Shown: piece after piece, positions 8,861 to 17,972 of the stretch
Layout: every line of letters begins with the position of its first letter
Numbering within the stretch: position 1 is the stretch's first letter
From: an uncultured Steroidobacter sp.
GTDB taxonomy: Bacteria > Pseudomonadota > Gammaproteobacteria > Steroidobacterales > Steroidobacteraceae
DNA: 47,131 nt
Direction: 5' to 3'
NCBI GenBank assembly: GCA_946478975.1
Contig: CAMLEO010000014.1
Location: forward strand, 1 to 47,131
Made by a program: the position numbers and the translations under genes
The notes under the pieces: model-generated
Seen by the model: the letters and a program-made list of their open reading frames with translations, nothing else
Told to the model about the DNA's origin: nothing
Database searches by the model: none

Positions 8861-11548
8861 TCAGCAGCCGTGGCGCGCACAGTCCGTTGACGTCGAGACC
8901 TGCTGCGGTTTCGTGTCATTCATATTCGCAGCGCCGTCAATGCCCACGCCCATTACCTCGCCCATGGCGCGTGAAGTCTCAGCCTGATTGATTGCAGCCG
9001 GTGTATAAGCACTGCGGGTTGTCGCGTTCATCTCGCTTACCATCCTCTGCACCTGAGCGGGTGCATTTCGACCAACTTGCTGTGCGGCGGGCCCGCCAGC
9101 GGACATCGCCTCGCCAAGCACTCCGCCGAGGCCGCTTACTGCCGCTCCTATTGCAGCGCTCTTGGCCAACTCGGAGCGTGTGGGCGCAACACCGTCAATC
9201 AACTTCGACTTCACCGCAGTGGACGCAGTGTTAATTGCCGCTCCCGACACCGCGAGCGCCGTGACCCGAGCAGTTGCACTTGCACCCGCCATGAGTTTGG
9301 TAACTACAGTTGCGGAACCGCCGCCCAATGCTCCTGCTGCCGCCGAAATTAAGATTCGCCCAACACCTGCTCCTGAGATCTTGTCGATACCTCCCGCCGC
9401 TTGAGCTTCAGCGTATAGCTGGATACCGCCTGACACGAGCGCGCCCACGACGCACCACGGACATTCACCCGTCGGATCCGTCTTGTTCAGCGGATCGTTC
9501 CCCACATACGCATACAGGTCGACGTCATCCTGATACCCGATTGGATCCGTCTGCAAAAACCTTCCCAGCCGCGGCTCATATAACCGCGCCTTGTAATAGT
9601 TCAAGCCCAGTTCGGACAGCCAGGTCTGGCCGGTGTACTGGAAGCGGCCGGCGTTGTCCTTACCGGGCACGCCGTATTCATCGTAGCGATTGATTTTAGT
9701 GCTGGTCCCCGATGCGTCTGCCAAAGACACGATCGAGCCCTGGTAATCGGATTGCAGGCTGCGGCGTGCGGCGGCGGTGACGGTTCCGTCCTGGTACCAG
9801 ACCAGCGGGTCGTCGTTCTGCGAGCCGTGAACATACCGCTGCAGGAGCGTGCCGGAGCCGTCGTACTCCGCGATCAGCTCATCGCCGTCGTAGAGAAACT
9901 GCGTCGTCTTGCCGCCGCTCACGATTTGAAACAAACGCCCCAGCGGATCGTAGGTGAGCGTGGCGCTGTGCTTGCCGGAGGCGCTGATCAGGCGGTTCTC
10001 GACATCGTAGCTGTAACCCGTCAAACCATCGGAGGTGAGATTGCCGTTGAGGTCGTAACCCATGGTGACGCCGCCGACGGTCGAATATTGATTCAACCCG
10101 TTCGGCACATAGCTGAAGTTGCCGCTCGCATAGCCGGTAAAGTCATAAGCGGTGTTGGCGCGGGTGCGAGTGCCGATCTGGTTGGACGCGTAGTAAGTGA
10201 ACGTGGTCGTCACATCTGATGCGGCATCCGCAAGGTCGTCAGCCCAACTCGACAGGCGCAGCGCGTTGTCGTAGTTGTAAGTGCTGATCACGCCCACGCG
10301 TGTTTGCTTCGAGCGCAGCCCGTACGGGTAATAGTCGTCGTCTACGATGGTCGTGGCGCCGTTCTCCAGAATCTTGTCGAGCCGCCCCAGGCCATCGTTG
10401 CTATAAACAAAGTAGCTGTTGTCCGGATGCGTCACACGGGTGCGAACGCCGTCGTTGTCGTACTTGTGGCCTATGGTCCGGCTGACGCCGCCGAGGTTGA
10501 TCGTGCTGGACGTCTGCCGGCCGAAACCGTCATATGCGTTAGTGACGCCGACGCCGTTGTCCGATACGAAGCGCGCATACGTTTGCAGCCCACGCAAATC
10601 GTAGCCGTAATGAACATCGGCAGCCGTGCCAGGAACGTCCTTCAGATACATGCGGTTCAACGGGTCGTATCCATACGAGATGTACTGGCCGTCGCGCTTG
10701 CGCAGGCTGGTGCGATTGCCATTGTTGTCGTAGCCGTAAGCCTCGTAATCGCTGGAGCTTGCGGCGCCCGCGGTCGCGAGTGCGGTGGCCTGGGTCGCCG
10801 GATTGAAACCGGACGGCGGCGCGCCATTGGAAGGAAAGTACCAGCCGTTTTGCCGATCGTGGCCGTCGTAGGTCAGCCTCGCCCGATTGCCGTTGGCGTC
10901 GATGACAAACTGGCGCAGGCCATCGGCTGTATAGCTGTAGGTGACATACGCCTGCTCCAGGCTCGTGCCCACTGCCCGCTTCACCTGAGTCACGCGATTC
11001 AAGGTGTCATAAACATTGCTGACGATGCGGTCGGGGCCGTCCGGACCTTCTGTTCCGGGAGCGCACGCATTCGCCGGCGGCGCATTGAAGATCGCCGCAT
11101 TCATGCGGACCGCCGTGCAAGTCAGGCGATCGTAATCGTCATAAGCGAACTGCGTGACATTCGTGAGTGCGCCGTTGGAGCCCACCACGGATTCGGATGT
11201 TTTCTGGCCGCTGGAGTCGTAGCCGTAGACGATGCTCTTGTTGACGGTGAAACCCGACCAGTTGGCCGGCGCAACGGTGTCCGCCTGCCACGACGCGAGC
11301 ACCCCGGTTTCGACCCTGGACAGCCGGCCTTCGCTGTCGTAGGTGTTGCGAGTAGCCAGGAAATTACTTTGACCGGTCGGCGCCGGGCGGATCACGCCGA
11401 CGAGCAGTCCGCCATCTGCATAGCGGTAGCCGGTGAGATAAGCGGCAGCCGCGCTCTGCGCGTGAGCTGGCAGCGAGGCTCCCAGCAACAGCGGCAGCTG
11501 ACAGGCAAAGGCGATCGCAATCTTCTTCATGATGTTTGCGAATGGCAT
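8861..11548 (-). CDS. RHS-repeat protein, C-terminal half of a split pair
   Basis: An 895-aa protein if started at ATG 11548, one base after the stop of the upstream RHS gene, which implies coupled translation. A start at 11530 ([18 protein letters not shown]) would be the bare signal peptide; cleavage is likely near AHAQS. About 600 residues of YD repeats follow (for example [30 protein letters not shown]). The typical RHS core end comes next: [20 protein letters not shown], then [18 protein letters not shown]. After the DPTG motif there are exactly 200 more residues. They are first hydrophobic and glycine/alanine-rich and then low in complexity (ending DCARHGC), with no recognisable toxin fold. 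RHS proteins of this type form hollow shells around a C-terminal cargo. Here the shell is encoded together with the product of 11550-13496. Confidence 0.85.
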   Translation of the reverse strand: MPFANIMKKIAIAFACQLPLLLGASLPAHAQSAAAAYLTGYRYADGGLLVGVIRPAPTGQSNFLATRNTYDSEGRLSRVETGVLASWQADTVAPANWSGFTVNKSIVYGYDSSGQKTSESVVGSNGALTNVTQFAYDDYDRLTCTAVRMNAAIFNAPPANACAPGTEGPDGPDRIVSNVYDTLNRVTQVKRAVGTSLEQAYVTYSYTADGLRQFVIDANGNRARLTYDGHDRQNGWYFPSNGAPPSGFNPATQATALATAGAASSSDYEAYGYDNNGNRTSLRKRDGQYISYGYDPLNRMYLKDVPGTAADVHYGYDLRGLQTYARFVSDNGVGVTNAYDGFGRQTSSTINLGGVSRTIGHKYDNDGVRTRVTHPDNSYFVYSNDGLGRLDKILENGATTIVDDDYYPYGLRSKQTRVGVISTYNYDNALRLSSWADDLADAASDVTTTFTYYASNQIGTRTRANTAYDFTGYASGNFSYVPNGLNQYSTVGGVTMGYDLNGNLTSDGLTGYSYDVENRLISASGKHSATLTYDPLGRLFQIVSGGKTTQFLYDGDELIAEYDGSGTLLQRYVHGSQNDDPLVWYQDGTVTAAARRSLQSDYQGSIVSLADASGTSTKINRYDEYGVPGKDNAGRFQYTGQTWLSELGLNYYKARLYEPRLGRFLQTDPIGYQDDVDLYAYVGNDPLNKTDPTGECPWCVVGALVSGGIQLYAEAQAAGGIDKISGAGVGRILISAAAGALGGGSATVVTKLMAGASATARVTALAVSGAAINTASTAVKSKLIDGVAPTRSELAKSAAIGAAVSGLGGVLGEAMSAGGPAAQQVGRNAPAQVQRMVSEMNATTRSAYTPAAINQAETSRAMGEVMGVGIDGAANMNDTKPQQVSTSTDCARHGC

Positions 11549-11549
11549 G

Positions 11550-13496
11550 TCAATAATCCGTGCAGCTGGACGGATTGGCATTGGGAGACGATTCCCAGAT
11601 TTTGTTGCCCTGCCTGTCGTGGCCGTAACAAGTGCGCAGCGTGCTGCCGTCCGCTGTGACCGCTTTGCCGCGCAGGATCAGATTGTTGGGACCTGAGTCC
11701 GGACCGTACTCATACGTCGTCACAACTTCATCGCCTGCAACCGCGCAGCCGGCGTCGTCGACAGCGGCGCTGGTCCGGCAAAAGCTTTCGGTCGAGAGCA
11801 GCCAGACCGGCTGCGTGTCGCGCGTCATCGTGCCCGAAGCGTTGCGATACCAGGCATTTCGCTGCACGTAGGTGGAGCGCACCTGCGGGCGAATGCCGTT
11901 CACAGCGGGGCTGGTGACTGTGCGCACGCCGCCATGCGTGGGGTCATAAGTAAAGTTCGACGTGTAGCCCTTCGCATCAGTGACGGACGTCGGCTTGTTA
12001 CACGTCACCATGTTCGTGCACGTCGGAGGATAGGTCGCAGACTGCACGAGCACGGGCTGGCCGCTGTTTGCCACCGGCGTCCGCGTGACCGTTTCCAGAT
12101 TGCCGCGCGCACCGTAGTCGTACTGGGTCTTGATTCCCAGCGGTGTCAGCACGGAGGTCGGCTGATTGGCGACCGAATAGGCAAATCCCATGACCGTGCC
12201 ATCGCGCATCGTCATGGAGACAGTGGAGCCGCCGTACAGCGTTTCTGTTCCGGGCGTGGAGTTGCCTTTCGCTTCCCGGCTGCCGCCGCGAGGATCGGAA
12301 GCGACACGCAACCAGGTCGAGTTATAGGGCAGCGACGCGATCGAATAAGTGGCACTGTACTGCCAAGTCTGGCCGTTGTGTTTCACCGATTCGACCTGGT
12401 CGAAGTACAGCGGCGGCACATCGAAGGGCGAAAGGTGATTCCAATGCGTGATGCCGAAGCAATAGCGCAGATCGTCGCCCACCAGATTCGAACACAAGTT
12501 ATAAGTGAATTGCGGCGTGGTTGCGCCGGGCGGCTGATAGCTGATCACCCGAAAGTAGCTGTCCAGCTCGAACACGTGTTTGCGATGTGAAGCCTCCTCG
12601 ATCGTCAACGTGTAATGCCTGAAGGGATTGTACGTCGGAGAGATCGAAGGAAAGTTGTCCGACGTGGACACCATCTTGTCCTGGAACGACACTGTGGCCG
12701 TGGGCCACGTGTTGCTCAAACTGCAGCTCACCGCAGCAGGATCGCAGGTCTCGAACGCGCGGTTGATGGCAGTAACGCTGGTTTCATCGCCAAAATCCGG
12801 CGTGCCCGGATAGTTGTACTTGAGCATGTAGCCGGTGTTGGTGACGATCGACAGGATGGGGCTCCAGGCCCACACGCTCGTGGAGAACGAGCCATAGTAG
12901 TAGTACGTCGCGATCCGGCCGTCGGGATAGATGATCTGCGAGATGTTGTTGCTCTTGCAGACTGGATTGCTGCGCTCGTGGTACGCGACATAAACGATCT
13001 TGGTGCCGTCGCGCTTGGTCCAGGTGCACGTCGCGCCGTTGTCGACGAACGTCGATCCGTCGCTGCCGTAGGACGAATATCCAGAATTCGAGTATACGAA
13101 CGTTGCGCGCTCCTCGCCGTAGATTGCCTGGATGCCGCCGCCGCTGGTCCCACCCACCGCGCACGTGTACGCGCCGGCATAGCCGCCCGCTGAAGGCAGC
13201 ACACCCTGGCATTGCTCGATGTAACCGTAGTTGTGATCTGCCAGTCCGCCTTTGGCGAAGTGCTGGCCGTTGAACGAATACGGCACAAACGACACATCGC
13301 CGAGCGCCACCGCCGGGACGGTGAATTGAGCTTTACCGGACAGGATGCTCACCTGGTTCTCGTCCACCGCATCCACGATCGGCCGGGTCACAATCAGCGG
13401 CGAATAGCCCTGCCCGCTCGACTGCGCTTGCGCGGTGTCGATCTGTAGCGCAAGCAGAAGCCAGGCGAGCGCGCTCGCGAGAGTCCGTAGAGTCAT
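11550..13496 (-). CDS. RHS-type protein, N-terminal half of a split pair
   Basis: A 648-aa protein starting at ATG 13496 with GGGTGA five bases upstream. A signal peptide is clear ([20 protein letters not shown], cleavage near AQAQS). The body has the N-terminal segment common to secreted RHS proteins ([20 protein letters not shown]), then YD-like repeats: [32 protein letters not shown] and [15 protein letters not shown]. It stops right after a repeat (SSCTDY). The next gene resumes YD repeats but begins with its own signal peptide, so this is a gene fission with two exported chains and not a simple frameshift. A 254-base upstream gap with an operator-like palindrome at 13670-13679 suggests that this gene leads the operon. 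Confidence 0.8.
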   Translation of the reverse strand: MTLRTLASALAWLLLALQIDTAQAQSSGQGYSPLIVTRPIVDAVDENQVSILSGKAQFTVPAVALGDVSFVPYSFNGQHFAKGGLADHNYGYIEQCQGVLPSAGGYAGAYTCAVGGTSGGGIQAIYGEERATFVYSNSGYSSYGSDGSTFVDNGATCTWTKRDGTKIVYVAYHERSNPVCKSNNISQIIYPDGRIATYYYYGSFSTSVWAWSPILSIVTNTGYMLKYNYPGTPDFGDETSVTAINRAFETCDPAAVSCSLSNTWPTATVSFQDKMVSTSDNFPSISPTYNPFRHYTLTIEEASHRKHVFELDSYFRVISYQPPGATTPQFTYNLCSNLVGDDLRYCFGITHWNHLSPFDVPPLYFDQVESVKHNGQTWQYSATYSIASLPYNSTWLRVASDPRGGSREAKGNSTPGTETLYGGSTVSMTMRDGTVMGFAYSVANQPTSVLTPLGIKTQYDYGARGNLETVTRTPVANSGQPVLVQSATYPPTCTNMVTCNKPTSVTDAKGYTSNFTYDPTHGGVRTVTSPAVNGIRPQVRSTYVQRNAWYRNASGTMTRDTQPVWLLSTESFCRTSAAVDDAGCAVAGDEVVTTYEYGPDSGPNNLILRGKAVTADGSTLRTCYGHDRQGNKIWESSPNANPSSCTDY

Positions 13497-13618
13497 TGTT
13501 CACCCATTGCAGCCTGAGCAGGCCGATCGCGCACGGACGCCGCCGGCACAGGCTGCGCCGTTCGTCTGTTATCTCGTCGAGGGAAGATGCGTTCGAAGCC
13601 TTCCTCGGCAGAACACGT

Positions 13619-13679
13619 CAGCGATCGCTGCGACCGTTCGTTGTTCGAGTAAATCCATTCACGTTTGTGTTAGCGCTAA
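13619..13679. promoter_or_regulatory. Operator region upstream of the split RHS operon
   Basis: Two perfect palindromes lie in the 254-base gap before the ATG at 13496. One is CAGCGATCGCTG at 13619-13630. The other is TTAGCGCTAA at 13670-13679, within TGTTAGCGCTAAA. The second matches the LacI-family operator style and resembles the site at 6423-6434. Spacing to the start codon is about 123 and 174 bases. The regulator is unknown, and I could not confidently place -35 or -10 boxes. Confidence 0.4.
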
Positions 13680-13750
13680 ATTGCCGCTGACCGAAGGACC
13701 TGTCAACAGAAAAGCTCCGCGTGCGGCGTTCATCCAAAAGACGAATCAAG

Positions 13751-14398
13751 TCAAGCGGCGATCCCACGGTCGAACGCTCGGATCGCATCGATCATGGCGC
13801 GAGCAGTCTCCGGCGGAGATCTCGTGGTCGTCGCTGGGTCCAGGAACACCGAGTACGACTTGATCGCGAACACAGCGATGCCCATGGGTGCAGTGGGAAC
13901 GCGAACGCTGAAACTGTCACGATGCGCACGAACAAACAAAGCGGCGGCCTGCACGGCCGCGTGCTCCAGGCGATCTGATTCGGATGGATAAGAGAATCGC
14001 CACTCGTGCACGCGCTTGTCGATGATGGGTTTGCCGGCGTCGATGCCGGCGGCGGCGAAGATGCGGCAGTCGTAGTCGAGGCAGGTTTGCGGGCGCACGT
14101 GATAGATCGTGCAGCGGCCGGCATCAAGCATCGGGCACGAGCCGTCGGGGTTCGGCTGCACGGTGAGATGTCCGGGCGGGAATCCCGGCGGGCTCACCAG
14201 CAGCTCGGCGGGAATCTGCGCTCGGGCGCGAGCATCTTCCGGGCGCAGCTGCACCGAGTAGCCCGAAACGCAGCAGCCCACGCAATCGCCACAGGGCACA
14301 TCCATGCCTTCGTTCCCCTGCAGGGAACGGCGCATGCGTCGCAGCCAGTCCCCGAAGGGACCGGCTGCAACGGAATCAGAAGCGGCGGGCTGAGTCAT
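13751..14398 (-). CDS. YkgJ-family cysteine cluster protein
   Basis: A 215-aa protein with the CxxCxxCC signature of the YkgJ family at residues 36-43 (CGDCVGCC). Further conserved cysteines follow in CPMLDAGRCTIYHVRPQTC and DYDC. Known members are putative zinc- or iron-sulfur-binding proteins of unclear function. There is no signal peptide, so it is cytosolic. It starts 10 bases after the stop of the DUF3187 gene and is probably cotranscribed with it. The C-terminal 80 residues carry no further motif I recognise. The family call is firm; the function is open. Confidence 0.85.
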   Translation of the reverse strand: MTQPAASDSVAAGPFGDWLRRMRRSLQGNEGMDVPCGDCVGCCVSGYSVQLRPEDARARAQIPAELLVSPPGFPPGHLTVQPNPDGSCPMLDAGRCTIYHVRPQTCLDYDCRIFAAAGIDAGKPIIDKRVHEWRFSYPSESDRLEHAAVQAAALFVRAHRDSFSVRVPTAPMGIAVFAIKSYSVFLDPATTTRSPPETARAMIDAIRAFDRGIAA

Positions 14399-14408
14399 CC
14401 AAGGGATG

Positions 14409-15506
14409 TTACCTCAGCGGCACCCACGCCAGGCCGAGCTGAAAACCGATGTCCGGCGTGTTGTTGATGTTCTGCAGGTTCTCGGTCACGCCGAACGTCA
14501 CCAGGAAGTTGCTCATGCGATGGCGCACGCCCAGGCTCACCTGGTACTTCTCGCCGAGCAGCTCGTCCAGGTCCGTCTCGTCGTGCGAGTAGACGCTCTC
14601 GCTGATGTAGCCCTGCAGGTTGATGTTGGTCCGCGACGTGAGGATGCGTTCGTAGCCGAAGATGAGCGTCGGAATGACCTGCGAGTCCTGCGGCGAGAGC
14701 TGGGTCGAGCCGTCGTAATAAACCGCGGCGGCATCGATATAGAACGCATGATGCTGGCCGCGTCGCTGCAACGACGCCTGCACGCCGTAATCGGTGTGGC
14801 CGGTCGAAAGCAGTGCGCGGCGTCCTTTGATCGGCACCTTCACCGCGACTTCGGTCGAAAGACTCCAGTTCTTACCCAACGGCAAGCCGGTGTAGCGCAG
14901 GCCGATCGTTGGATCCAGCAGGCCGCCGTCGGTAGGCGTTCCCAGGCTCGAATACTGCGTGGACTTCAAGTCATAGATCAGGTTCACCTGGTTGCGAGTG
15001 ACCGCCGGCCGGCCGAAGGTGCTGAAGCCGAACGTGTCATGAAACCCTTCGATGGTGCTGTCGAGAAAGCCGCCCTGGTACGACACGCCGCTGGTGATGA
15101 CGTAGGCAGTAAAGACATCCGAGATCTTGTAATGAAACGTCACATCGAGCAGCGCGAGTTCGAGGTCGAGCAGATAGTTTTCGCCGGGCAGATCGCGGAT
15201 CGCCTGCACGTCCGCCGCCGTCAGGTCGCGACGGCCAGCCGACTCGCGCGACGTGAGGTACTGCTCCACATTGGGGCTCAATGCCCAGGTGTTTTGATAA
15301 TCGACCTGCGTTTCGATCGCCCACTCGCCGGGCTGGATGGTCACGGCATGGGCCGGCCGCATGTCCAGGCGCAAAAAGCCGAACGGTGTGAGGTCACGAG
15401 ATCGCAGTAGTCCATAAAGCTGGCCGTCCTCGGCCTGCGCTCCTGCGGGCACGCCGCAAGCGAGCGCCGCGACCGCTATCAATGTCGCGGATAGCAAATT
15501 TTTCAC
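14409..15506 (-). CDS. DUF3187-like outer-membrane protein
   Basis: A 365-aa protein. GTG 15506 is preferred because AAGGA precedes it and it opens into a signal peptide (VKNLLSATLIAVAALACGVP, cleavage near AGAQA). The upstream extension of the frame is cysteine- and arginine-rich and not protein-like. The mature part alternates short hydrophobic strands with turns throughout (for example WAIETQVDYQNTWALSP, YQVSLGVRHRMSNFLVTFGV) and ends in an aromatic strand (LGLAWVPLR), as in outer-membrane beta-barrels. The start of the mature chain, FGFLRLDMRPAHAV, and GFHDTFGF fit DUF3187 as I remember it. Function is unknown. It is first in a two-gene unit with YkgJ. Confidence 0.75.
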   Translation of the reverse strand: MKNLLSATLIAVAALACGVPAGAQAEDGQLYGLLRSRDLTPFGFLRLDMRPAHAVTIQPGEWAIETQVDYQNTWALSPNVEQYLTSRESAGRRDLTAADVQAIRDLPGENYLLDLELALLDVTFHYKISDVFTAYVITSGVSYQGGFLDSTIEGFHDTFGFSTFGRPAVTRNQVNLIYDLKSTQYSSLGTPTDGGLLDPTIGLRYTGLPLGKNWSLSTEVAVKVPIKGRRALLSTGHTDYGVQASLQRRGQHHAFYIDAAAVYYDGSTQLSPQDSQVIPTLIFGYERILTSRTNINLQGYISESVYSHDETDLDELLGEKYQVSLGVRHRMSNFLVTFGVTENLQNINNTPDIGFQLGLAWVPLR

Positions 15507-15669
15507 AGTGATTCCTTGCTGACTGGCTGAATGAAGCGTGCACTGAACCGTCCGGGGAGTCTTGGACGGAAGTGCTGAGCACCATATAGGCCCATGCACG
15601 GAATGGAAAGTTGCTGACGGAATCGCGCGTTTTCTGTGACTGACGCGCACCAGCCTGGAACAGAAACGA

Positions 15670-15909
15670 TCAGGAACGCGAGGTTTCCTCGCAGCGTCGG
15701 CGGCGTGCATACATACGTTCGTGCAGTCGACAGATGCAATCGCTGCCGGTGCGCACGAACAGGAACGGCAACAACGCATGCACCAGACATGCGATGCCGC
15801 CCGCGATCATCTCGAAACCGAAACCGGCGGCGGTGCGCAGGTGAGCCAGGTAGGTCTCGCCCGCTGCGGCTGGGTGCTCGGTGAAGGGATTGGCGCGCGA
15901 GATGCTCAT
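15670..15909 (-). CDS. Small membrane protein of DUF6356 type
   Basis: A 79-aa protein starting at ATG 15909 (MSISRANPFTEHPAAAGETY). The FTEHPAxxGETYxxHL opening, one central membrane segment (GFEMIAGGIACLVHALLPFL), the FVRTGS loop and the LHERM end match the short DUF6356 family as I recall it. Its function is unknown. The gene is divergent from the Lrp-type regulator, whose start is only 73-82 bases away, so they share a promoter region. The frame is open upstream into the regulator gene, but that part is antisense to real coding sequence. Confidence 0.7.
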   Translation of the reverse strand: MSISRANPFTEHPAAAGETYLAHLRTAAGFGFEMIAGGIACLVHALLPFLFVRTGSDCICRLHERMYARRRRCEETSRS

Positions 15910-15982
15910 GAGGTGCAGCCTAGCGAAGCCGCCGGGCGACAGGGTTGCGAAATCGTGGACAGCCACCCCTGCCGACGCAACA

Positions 15983-16462
15983 ATGTTGCTCATGGACCGC
16001 CTCGACCGCCGCATTCTCGAATTACTACAGCAAGACGGCTCGCTCACCGCAGCCGAGATTGCCGAGCGCGTCGGCTTGTCCAAAGCGCCGTGCTGGCGGC
16101 GAATTCAGCGCTTGCAGGAGACGGGCGTGATCGCCCGCACCGTGGCACTGGTCGATCCCAAGGCGGTGAACCTCGGCACCACCGTGTTCGTGACCGTCAA
16201 AACATCGAATCACAGCGCCGCCTGGTTCGAGCAGTTCGTCCGCACGGTGCGCGACATTCCCGAAATCACCGAGATCCACCGTGTCAGTGGCGAAGTCGAC
16301 TACCTGCTGCGTATCGTCGTGCCCAACATCGACGCGTACGACGTGGTCTACAAGCGCCTGATCGCCGGCTGCGCGTTCCTGGACGTGAGCGCCAGCTTTT
16401 CGCTGGAGACCATCAAACAGACGACGGCGCTGCCGCTAGACTATGCTGCCACCGAGGATTGA
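15983..16462 (+). CDS. Lrp/AsnC-family transcriptional regulator
   Basis: About 159 aa if started at ATG 15983 (MLLMDRLDRR); ATG 15992 is as likely and neither has a clear ribosome site. An N-terminal helix-turn-helix (DRRILELLQQDGSLTAAEIA, then GLSKAPCWRRIQRL) is followed by the RAM/AsnC effector domain (GEVDYLLRIVVPNIDAYD). Family members bind amino acids or related small molecules as dimers or octamers and control nearby genes. The gene ends 25 bases before the flavin monooxygenase, so they are probably one transcript and the regulator may respond to a substrate of that enzyme. It is a different protein from the second Lrp at 28074. Confidence 0.9.
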   Translation: MLLMDRLDRRILELLQQDGSLTAAEIAERVGLSKAPCWRRIQRLQETGVIARTVALVDPKAVNLGTTVFVTVKTSNHSAAWFEQFVRTVRDIPEITEIHRVSGEVDYLLRIVVPNIDAYDVVYKRLIAGCAFLDVSASFSLETIKQTTALPLDYAATED

Positions 16463-16487
16463 TCACAAAAACAATTAGGAGCTGCGC

Positions 16488-17972
16488 ATGTCGACGGGGA
16501 TGTCAGGCGAGCATGTGGATGTGCTGATCATCGGCGCAGGTTTGTCTGGCATTGGCGCCGGTTATCACCTGCAAAAGAACTGCCCCACCCGCAGCTACGC
16601 CATCCTCGAAGGCCGCGACGGCATCGGCGGCACCTGGGACCTGTTCCGCTATCCGGGCATTCGCTCCGACTCGGATATGTACACGCTTGGTTATTCCTTC
16701 CGCCCCTGGCGCGAAGCGAAGGCCATCGCCGACGGCCCGTCGATTCTGAAATACGTGCGGGACACCGCTCGCGACTACGGCATCGATCGAAATATCCGTT
16801 TCAACCATCGCGTCCAACGCGCGTCGTGGTCATCGGCAGATGCCAAGTGGACGGTTGAAGCCGAGCGCTCATCGGGCGAAACAGCACGCTTCACCTGCAA
16901 CTTCCTGTTCATGTGCAGCGGCTATTACAGCTACGAAGCCGGCTACACACCCGAATTCGCCGGCACCGAGCGCTTCCAAGGTCGCATCGTCCATCCGCAG
17001 AAATGGACCGAGGACATCGATTACGCCGGCAAGCGCGTCGTCGTGATCGGCAGCGGCGCAACGGCTGTGACGCTGGTGCCCGAAATGGCGAAGACAGCGG
17101 CGCATGTCACGATGCTTCAACGCTCGCCGACATACATCGTGGCTCGCCCGCAAGAGGACGCGATCGCGAACTGGCTGCGTCGTCATCTGCCAGCAAAAGT
17201 CGCTTACGGCATCACGCGCTGGAAGAACGTGTTGCTCGGCATGTTGTTCTACAACCTGTGCCGGCGCTCGCCCGAGCGCATGAAGGAACGCATTCTCAAG
17301 CTCGTCAAGGACGAGGTGGGCACGTCGTGCGATGTGGATCGTCACTTCACACCGCGCTACAACCCCTGGGACCAGCGCCTGTGCCTGGTGCCGAACGGCG
17401 ATTTGTTTCAGGCGATCAAGGCCGGCAAGGCGTCCGTGGTCACCGATCGAATCGAAACATTCACGGAACGCGGCTTGCAGTTGCAGTCTGGCGAGGAGCT
17501 GCCTGCGGATTTGATCGTCACTGCGACGGGGCTGAACCTGCAGGTGTTCGGCAACGTGCAACTGAGTGTCGACGGCGCGCCCGTCGAGCCGGCCAAGACG
17601 ATGAGCTACAAGGGCATGATGTACGGCGACGTGCCGAATCTGGCTTCGGCGTTCGGTTACACCAACGCGTCATGGACGTTGAAGTGCGATTTGACCTGCG
17701 AGTACGTGTGCCGGCTGCTGAACTACATGGACGCGCATGGCTATCGCCAATGCACGCCGCATAACAACGATCCGAGCGTCGGCGCCGTGCCCTGGCTCGA
17801 CTTCACCTCCGGCTACGTGCAGCGCTCGATCGACAAGTTCCCCAAGCAAGGCAGCAAGGCGCCCTGGCGCTTGTATCAAAACTATGCGCTCGACCTGATG
17901 AACCTGCGCTTCGCGTCCGTCGACGACGGCGTGATGACGTTCAGCTCACCGGCTGTTCGCTCACCATCGTGA
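16488..17972 (+). CDS. Flavin-dependent monooxygenase, Baeyer-Villiger type
   Basis: A 494-aa protein, starting at ATG 16488 with TAGGAG seven bases upstream. It has the FAD-binding GAGLSG (residues 16-21), the NADPH-binding GSGATA (188-193) and, between them, FQGRIVHPQKW (163-173). That fits the FxGxxxHxxxW fingerprint of class B monooxygenases; the next residue is threonine instead of the usual P or D. FRYPGIRSDSDMYTLGY is also typical of EthA-like Baeyer-Villiger enzymes, which convert ketones to esters with NADPH and oxygen. The substrate is unknown. It follows the Lrp-type regulator and its 3' end overlaps the convergent paaZ by 32 bases. Its closeness to the phenylacetate operon suggests, but does not prove, a role with aromatic or alkyl ketones. 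Confidence 0.88.
   Translation: MSTGMSGEHVDVLIIGAGLSGIGAGYHLQKNCPTRSYAILEGRDGIGGTWDLFRYPGIRSDSDMYTLGYSFRPWREAKAIADGPSILKYVRDTARDYGIDRNIRFNHRVQRASWSSADAKWTVEAERSSGETARFTCNFLFMCSGYYSYEAGYTPEFAGTERFQGRIVHPQKWTEDIDYAGKRVVVIGSGATAVTLVPEMAKTAAHVTMLQRSPTYIVARPQEDAIANWLRRHLPAKVAYGITRWKNVLLGMLFYNLCRRSPERMKERILKLVKDEVGTSCDVDRHFTPRYNPWDQRLCLVPNGDLFQAIKAGKASVVTDRIETFTERGLQLQSGEELPADLIVTATGLNLQVFGNVQLSVDGAPVEPAKTMSYKGMMYGDVPNLASAFGYTNASWTLKCDLTCEYVCRLLNYMDAHGYRQCTPHNNDPSVGAVPWLDFTSGYVQRSIDKFPKQGSKAPWRLYQNYALDLMNLRFASVDDGVMTFSSPAVRSPS

Noticed and set aside
10304..11659. Plus-strand open frame of 451 codons
   Set aside because: It is the antisense of RHS repeats; the repeated codon pattern keeps this frame open by chance.
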